Assembly: GCA_964540765.1 (NCBI GenBank)
Contig: CAZINW010000037.1
Coordinates: forward strand, 1-21,113
Source of the DNA: CAZJLN01 sp964540765
GTDB lineage: Bacteria; Chloroflexota; Anaerolineae; Anaerolineales; Anaerolineaceae
Reading direction: 5' to 3'
Length of the DNA: 21,113 nt
Part shown: in pieces, positions 17,060 to 21,113 of the stretch
Layout: each line of letters begins with the position of its first letter
Numbering within the stretch: position 1 is the first letter of the stretch
Translations under genes and position numbers: made by a program
The notes under the pieces: model-generated
Database searches by the model: none
Told to the model about the DNA's origin: nothing
Seen by the model: the letters and a program-made list of their open reading frames with translations, nothing else

Positions 17060-18832
17060 CTACTCAGATGCCAGATTCAATCGAATGGAATCTGGCGGAA
17101 TGTCCATTAATACCACCAATTTTTCCACAAGATCGGAAAAAACAGGTGCAGCGACCTCAGAACCCCAGATGGATATTGTCGGTTTTTCGAGCCAGATATA
17201 AACAAGGAACTGAGGATCCTCAGCGGGTCCCCAGCCCACAAACGATGTGTTTGTAGTCGAACTTGTATAGCCAAATTCTGTGGCAATTTCAGCAGTGCCA
17301 GTTTTACCTGCCACGCGGTAGCCTTCAACCAGCGCGATCGATGCCTCTTCTTCAAGTGAGACTGCCAGCATTTCAGTTATTGTTTGAGCAGTCTCTGCTC
17401 TGATGGGAGTTCCAACCACAACAGGATTGATCTCATATTGATGGTCGTCAATGATCATGCTTTTAACAATGTGTGGCGACATCATTTTGCCATCGTTCGC
17501 CAATGCAGAGACAGCCATAACCATTTGAATGGGAGTGACGGCAATACCTTGTCCGAAGGAATTGGTAGCCAGGTCAACCTCAAACCACTGGTTATCCCCA
17601 GGAACTCTTAATGGCCAGTGGATCTCTCCTGCCAGGTCAACACCTGTGTTGCGATCCAGTCCAAAATTGCGCATGTATTGATAAAATGCATCTTCACCGA
17701 GCTCTGTGGCTACCCATGCCAGGCAGACATTCAAAGAATGTTGCAGACAACCAGTCATATTCTGGTCTCCCCAACCACCATAGTTCCAGTTATAGATGGG
17801 AACGCCGCCCACCATGATGGAACCGGTGTCAGTGAAGATGGTATCAGGTGTGACGGCACCTGCATCCAGCGCGGCTGCCATGGTCAGCACTTTAAAAACG
17901 GAACCAGGTTCGTATGATTGGCTCACTGCCCTGTTGAATGGGGTCGGCTTTGGGAAGACTTCATCATATGTCCAATACGAATTGGGGTCCAATCGGGGTG
18001 TGGTAGCCATTGCCAGGATTGAACCATCCTCAGGATCGGAGATGACGATGGTACCTGCTTCCGCGCCTGACCAATCAACAGCCTCATCCAGCACATTTTC
18101 AGTCATAGCTTGAATTTCGCGGTCAATTGTCAGGATCAAATCTGCGCCTTTTGGAACATCAGGAAGCGCCTCTACAAGCTGTGGATCATAGGATACATAC
18201 ACATCTGTCAGTGTGCCAGCGAGCAGATCATCGTAGGCTTCCTCAACCCCAAAGAAGCCTCGTCCCTCAGTCCGATCCAGAAAGCCATAAAAGCCAAGTA
18301 TGTTGGATGCAAGGCTGCCTTCAGGGTAACTTCGTTTTGTGTGTGCTGTCCATATCAATCCTGACAGGCTGGGACGAATCTCATCCCGCTTGATCTCGCG
18401 TGTTTGATAATCTTCCTCTAAAATCTTGAGCTGTTCAATCTTGTCGCTTGGTATAAAGTCATCCAATACAATGTAATAACGACCATCCTGACCTGGTTCG
18501 AGATTGGCATATGCTAGGGTCTCGAAATAATCAAGCCCCAGGATGCTTGCTACCGCTGTTGCAATAGTCTCGGGATCACTTATCTGCATGAGATCCAGAC
18601 CGACTTCATAGGTTGTCTCATTCCCTGCAAGCATCGCCCCTTTTCTGTCGTAGATATTACCCCGGTCTGGGATGATCGTCTCGGTCGTGCCTGCATATGT
18701 TTCACTCTGTAACATAATTTCTTCAGCACCGGAAATATTCTGGACTCGGATCATCTGAATGATCACACCGACGGCTATCAGTGAGCAAACGACGGTGATA
18801 AAGAGATATCGTGTCCAAAATGGTGGTTTCAT
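17060..18832 (-). CDS. ftsI: septal transpeptidase FtsI (class B penicillin-binding protein)
   Basis: A 590-residue class B PBP that cross-links septal peptidoglycan; it acts outside the membrane. One N-terminal anchor helix (about 9-27), the pedestal domain opening with IIPDRGNIYDRKG (53-65), and a transpeptidase domain with the active-site SVFK (S311, K314), SLN (366-368) and KTG (510-512); NSFGQGIAVTPIQM at 424-437 is also typical. No C-terminal PASTA domains follow. ATG overlaps the stop of the ftsL-like gene (ATGA) and has AGAGG upstream. FtsW, its polymerase partner, is encoded in the same operon. Confidence 0.96.
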   Translation of the reverse strand: MKPPFWTRYLFITVVCSLIAVGVIIQMIRVQNISGAEEIMLQSETYAGTTETIIPDRGNIYDRKGAMLAGNETTYEVGLDLMQISDPETIATAVASILGLDYFETLAYANLEPGQDGRYYIVLDDFIPSDKIEQLKILEEDYQTREIKRDEIRPSLSGLIWTAHTKRSYPEGSLASNILGFYGFLDRTEGRGFFGVEEAYDDLLAGTLTDVYVSYDPQLVEALPDVPKGADLILTIDREIQAMTENVLDEAVDWSGAEAGTIVISDPEDGSILAMATTPRLDPNSYWTYDEVFPKPTPFNRAVSQSYEPGSVFKVLTMAAALDAGAVTPDTIFTDTGSIMVGGVPIYNWNYGGWGDQNMTGCLQHSLNVCLAWVATELGEDAFYQYMRNFGLDRNTGVDLAGEIHWPLRVPGDNQWFEVDLATNSFGQGIAVTPIQMVMAVSALANDGKMMSPHIVKSMIIDDHQYEINPVVVGTPIRAETAQTITEMLAVSLEEEASIALVEGYRVAGKTGTAEIATEFGYTSSTTNTSFVGWGPAEDPQFLVYIWLEKPTISIWGSEVAAPVFSDLVEKLVVLMDIPPDSIRLNLASE

Positions 18833-19311
18833 GGATACACCTCTGAGCTGCCAGATGAGTTTTTTGGAGAATTACGAATTGCTTCCAACAATCGATCCCA
18901 CAATGAGTTCGAATATTCAGGTTTCAGAATGGAGCTTGAAATGGTATTCACATCCGCTGGAGGCGCCAACACAAGGCTTGTCTCTGGCTGATAACCGGGC
19001 ACTTCAATATAAAGCGCCTCGTTCGGGTTCAACAAAGAAAATTCGCTTTCTTCAAGGCGGGCAGACATATGCTGAGACGAGGAGATCATCGCCAGTTTTG
19101 TCGCCAGGTCATTGATCTCCAACTGAAGTTCACTGATCTGGTTTTCCATGGTTTGAATTTGCCTTCCAGCTGCTGCTGAACGCGCGCTGACATTCAAGTA
19201 AACACCTGCAATGGCTGCCACAAGGACAAGCACAAGCAGGAAAATGCCGATCCATTGTAATTGGGTCCGCCAGGGAGCTTGCTTATAAGCTTGTATGAGA
19301 TTCTTTTTCAT
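18829..19311 (-). CDS. ftsL: FtsL-like bitopic division protein
   Basis: Position between rsmH and ftsI, one transmembrane helix (about 20-40) after a short basic N-terminus, and a coiled coil (about 48-72, with QIQTMENQISELQLEINDL by parts) fit FtsL/DivIC-type proteins, which bind FtsQ and activate FtsWI. Sequence alone does not prove the family. The protein is about 160 residues, longer than a typical FtsL of about 100-120, because of an outer tail rich in Pro, Ser and Asn. I use the ATG at 19311, eight bases after AAGGA (19324-19320). A second ATG at 19317 is only two bases after it, and the longer open frame reads into rsmH. Confidence 0.7.
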   Translation of the reverse strand: MKKNLIQAYKQAPWRTQLQWIGIFLLVLVLVAAIAGVYLNVSARSAAAGRQIQTMENQISELQLEINDLATKLAMISSSQHMSARLEESEFSLLNPNEALYIEVPGYQPETSLVLAPPADVNTISSSILKPEYSNSLWDRLLEAIRNSPKNSSGSSEVYP

Positions 19312-19331
19312 ACTCATATTCCTTGCAAATC

Positions 19332-20288
19332 TTATGCCAGTTGCAATTTTTGAGCCACTCTTAATCGTGCACTGCGGGCTCGCGGATTGCTTGCGATTTC
19401 TTCCTCTGTTGGTTTGATCGGGTGGATTGTCAGCCGCTCGATCCTTGCCTTGTGATTGCATGTACAGATGATCTGTTCAGGTGGGCAGATGCAATCCCGG
19501 CTTTCCTTCATAAAGGTTGTCTTTACAATGCGGTCCTCCAATGAATGAAAGGAAATGACAGCCAGTCTTCCTCCTGGATTTAACAGGGAAATCAAATCTG
19601 GCAGAGCATTTTCCAAATTCGTTAATTCTTCATTGACAGCGATCCTGAGTGCTTGAAAGGAGCGGGTCGCTGGATCTATTTTTTCATTTCTTTTGCCGAC
19701 TGTCCGGCGGATTAAATTGGCAAGTTCATCCGTTCGGTTGATCGGTCTGGCTTTCACAAGCGCTGATGCAATCCGTCTGGAAAAATGTTCTTCACCATAA
19801 CGCCAGAGGATGTCAGCCAGTTCATCTTCATCCAAGGTATTGACCAGATCTGCTGCGGTTCTTCCGGTTGACATGTCAAAGCGCATGTCCAGTGTGCCTT
19901 CTTTTTGAAAGGAAAACCCACGCTGCGCCTGGTCAATTTGCATCGATGAGACGCCCAGATCCAGAATAATCCCATCCACAGCTTGCCAACCATTCTCTAT
20001 TGCCAATTCCTTTGCCTGCAAATAGGAAGCTTTTCGAAGTATTGCACGGCTTCCAAACCTGGTCAACCTGGTTTTGGCAATATCAAGTGCGCTTTCGTCA
20101 ACGTCCAGACCAAGCAATCTGCCCTGAGGTGCACAGGCATCAAGGATCCCTTGTGCATGCCCTCCCGCACCGAGCGTACCATCGATATAGCGTTTGGGAC
20201 TGGCTGGATTGAGCGCAGTCATGATTTCTTTGTAAAGTACTGATAGGTGTGGGGGACGCTCCCCCAAACCAGTACCTGTGGCGATCAT
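19332..20288 (-). CDS. rsmH: 16S rRNA (cytosine1402-N4)-methyltransferase
   Basis: A 318-residue SAM-dependent methyltransferase (older name mraW) that modifies C1402 of 16S rRNA in the decoding centre. Seen: HLSVLYKEIMTAL, the SAM loop YIDGTLGAGGHAQGIL, ILDLGVSSMQID, RGFSFQKEGTLDMRFD, the family mark IDPATRSFQALRIAVNEEL, SFHSLEDRIVK, and a C-terminal cysteine cluster CICPPEQIICTC. The start is the ATG at 20288, which shares a base with the mraZ stop (TGATG). An upstream in-frame GTG at 20315 lacks a ribosome site. Position after mraZ is nearly universal. Confidence 0.97.
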   Translation of the reverse strand: MIATGTGLGERPPHLSVLYKEIMTALNPASPKRYIDGTLGAGGHAQGILDACAPQGRLLGLDVDESALDIAKTRLTRFGSRAILRKASYLQAKELAIENGWQAVDGIILDLGVSSMQIDQAQRGFSFQKEGTLDMRFDMSTGRTAADLVNTLDEDELADILWRYGEEHFSRRIASALVKARPINRTDELANLIRRTVGKRNEKIDPATRSFQALRIAVNEELTNLENALPDLISLLNPGGRLAVISFHSLEDRIVKTTFMKESRDCICPPEQIICTCNHKARIERLTIHPIKPTEEEIASNPRARSARLRVAQKLQLA

Positions 20289-20725
20289 CAGGTTGATACT
20301 TCCATTGCATTCCACCGGCTGGCATTGGCTTCAGGATCCCTGAACATATTGGACTGCTTGATCCATTGTTCTGGGGACCAGATTTCAAAGTTCATGCCAG
20401 CACCGGCGATAATGACAGTTGAATTAAGCCCGGCTAGCTCTTTAAGGTAATTTGGGATTAAAATTCGACCGGCTGTGTCAAAATCAAGTTTGGCAGTATT
20501 GGCAAATATGAACCGGCGCAACAAACGTGTCTCAGAATCGGTTATACTCAGCTTGCCGATGTTTGTGGCAATGCTTTCAAACATTTCAGTGGAATAGACT
20601 GCCAGGTTCCTTTCAAACCCTTGGGTCACGTATACGCCACCAGGGACCAATTGCCTGAAGTTTGAAGGAATGGTCAAACGACCTTTTGCATCGATTGTAT
20701 GTTCAAACTGACCGAAGAAGAACAT
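20288..20725 (-). CDS. mraZ: transcriptional regulator MraZ
   Basis: A 145-residue protein with the two AbrB-like SpoVT/MraZ repeats. It begins MFFFGQFEHTIDAKGRLTIP, the standard MraZ start with the DAKGRL motif; the second repeat shows KLDFDTAGRILIPNYL, equivalent to the DKQGRI motif. Family members form ring-like oligomers and bind tandem repeats before their own gene, often repressing the dcw operon. I moved the start from the longer frame (20773) to the ATG at 20725 because the extra 16 residues do not match and a GGAG site lies ten bases upstream. First gene of the operon. Confidence 0.96.
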   Translation of the reverse strand: MFFFGQFEHTIDAKGRLTIPSNFRQLVPGGVYVTQGFERNLAVYSTEMFESIATNIGKLSITDSETRLLRRFIFANTAKLDFDTAGRILIPNYLKELAGLNSTVIIAGAGMNFEIWSPEQWIKQSNMFRDPEANASRWNAMEVST

Positions 20726-20758
20726 GGTCTCTTCTCTCCACTGATCCACGAACTGCCA

Positions 20759-20787
20759 ATTATAACCTGACAAATCGATGGTTTACA
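20759..20787 (-). promoter_or_regulatory. possible second mraZ promoter (P2)
   Basis: A perfect TATAAT (20764-20759) stands 17 bases after a weak TGTAAA (20787-20782, 3 of 6 consensus bases). Transcription would begin about 27 bases before the mraZ start. Weak -35, so low confidence. Confidence 0.3.
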
Positions 20788-20821
20788 CACATTATGACAC
20801 AATGTGACATTATTTCCCACA
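20786..20821 (-). promoter_or_regulatory. candidate MraZ operator (GTG repeats)
   Basis: Read on the minus strand, TGTGGG (20821), TGTCAC (20809), TGTGTC (20801) and TGTGTG (20791) form a run of related short repeats with GTG steps at 20820, 20800 and 20790, in phase with ten-base helical turns. The first is TGGGA-like, as in the E. coli MraZ boxes. They overlap the predicted transcription start of P1, the right place for autorepression. The repeat unit is loose, so this is inferred. Confidence 0.45.
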
Positions 20822-20849
20822 TTATATGCGAAATGGAATTTAATTGCAA
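20821..20849 (-). promoter_or_regulatory. predicted main promoter of the dcw operon (P1)
   Basis: TTGCAA (20849-20844), a 17-base spacer, and a perfect TATAAT (20826-20821). The start of transcription would lie near 20814, about 90 bases before the mraZ start codon, inside the GTG repeat array. Confidence 0.65.
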
Positions 20850-20898
20850 GTAGAATCCCACGAAATTTCTATTTTTAGCTGATTTTCATGGTGATTAA

Positions 20899-20941
20899 TG
20901 GAGTAAAGGATGTGGAGTAAAGGATGTGGAGTAAAGGATGT
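20899..20941. repeat. three perfect tandem copies of a 14-bp unit
   Basis: The unit GGAGTAAAGGATGT occurs at 20900-20913, 20914-20927 and 20928-20941 without a mismatch, and the base before the first copy also fits the period. The array lies about 50 bp upstream of the P1 -35 box. It may bind a regulator or be a slippage product; no gene is seen between 20850 and 21029. The only other structure there is a short stem TGAGC/GCTCA at 20991-21006. Confidence 0.9.
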
Positions 20942-21029
20942 TTATCAATACTTTAATCGCATAAACTGGTGCGTTAAGGCTGTTCTGCAATGAGCTCTCA
21001 TGCTCACCTCTTTTTATTGTCTGTAAATA

Positions 21030-21113
21030 GGGTTCAAAACCCCTGCCTTTAGGCAGGTCGTTTTAACACCAGTCGATATAATAAAGGAATGGGATATCGA
21101 AAAACAGCGCATT
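21030..21113 (+). mobile_element. left end of an IS200/IS605-family insertion sequence (partial)
   Basis: GGGTTCAAAACC leads into a hairpin CCTGCC-TTTA-GGCAGG (21042-21057), which has the form of IS200/IS605 terminal hairpins with a TTTA loop. An apparent tnpA start follows 31 bases later. Such elements have no inverted terminal repeats and use these subterminal hairpins as recognition sites. The exact tip and the right end cannot be set; the element runs out of the window. Confidence 0.55.
21089..21113 (+). CDS. tnpA: N-terminus of IS200/IS605-type transposase TnpA (partial)
   Basis: Eight codons are present, giving MGYRKTAH, then the window ends in a codon starting with T. Many IS200-like Y1 (HUH) transposases begin with a short YR(K/R)xxH sequence of this kind, and a terminal-type hairpin lies just upstream. 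TATAAT at 21077-21082 may be its -10. AAAGGA touches the ATG directly, an unusually short spacing that would give weak translation, as is known for IS200 elements. Eight residues alone cannot prove it. Confidence 0.5.

Noticed and set aside
20899..20941. Tandem repeats as a CRISPR array
   Set aside because: The 14-bp units are directly adjacent with no spacers, and no cas genes are present.

Overview
The window holds a complete-looking division and cell wall (dcw) cluster, read entirely on the minus strand (right to left). It is followed by a separate nrdR-nrdJ unit on the same strand. In transcription order the cluster is mraZ, rsmH, an ftsL-like gene, ftsI, murF, mraY, murD, ftsW, murG, a CvpA-like membrane protein gene, murC, murB, ddl, ftsQ, ftsA, ftsZ. 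Most junctions are 1-4 base overlaps or gaps under 25 bases, so the genes are very probably one long operon with translational coupling. No murE is present.

Organism: a bacterium of moderate GC content. The gene set, the class II (B12-dependent) ribonucleotide reductase with adjacent nrdR, and a MurG that departs from the usual signatures suggest Chloroflexota, class Anaerolineae. This placement rests on resemblance and memory, not on a search.

Right edge (20726-21113): a strong mraZ promoter (TTGCAA, 17 bases, TATAAT) overlaps a GTG-type repeat array that is a candidate MraZ operator. Beyond it lie three perfect copies of a 14-bp repeat. At the very edge is what looks like the left end of an IS200/IS605-family insertion sequence, with a terminal hairpin and the first eight codons of tnpA on the plus strand, pointing away from the dcw cluster.

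Centre (3590-20725): precursor synthesis genes (murF, murD, murC, murB, ddl) make the peptidoglycan stem peptide. MraY and MurG build lipid I and lipid II. FtsW and FtsI polymerise and cross-link it at the septum. FtsQ and the FtsL-like protein are bitopic divisome parts, and FtsA tethers FtsZ to the membrane. Several starts were moved from the longest open frame to internal starts supported by Shine-Dalgarno sites (mraZ, rsmH, ftsL, ftsW, murG, ddl, ftsA).

Left part (1-3589): two tandem hairpins after ftsZ end the dcw operon. nrdR and nrdJ then have their own promoter, overlapped by two NrdR-box-like palindromes 32 bp apart. Left of nrdJ there may be the last codons of a convergent plus-strand gene. 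I saw no wholly unknown system. The most interesting points are the divergent MurG, the 80-base ftsW/murG overlap, the membrane protein gene inserted in the cluster, the competing stems after ftsZ, and the regulatory sites.
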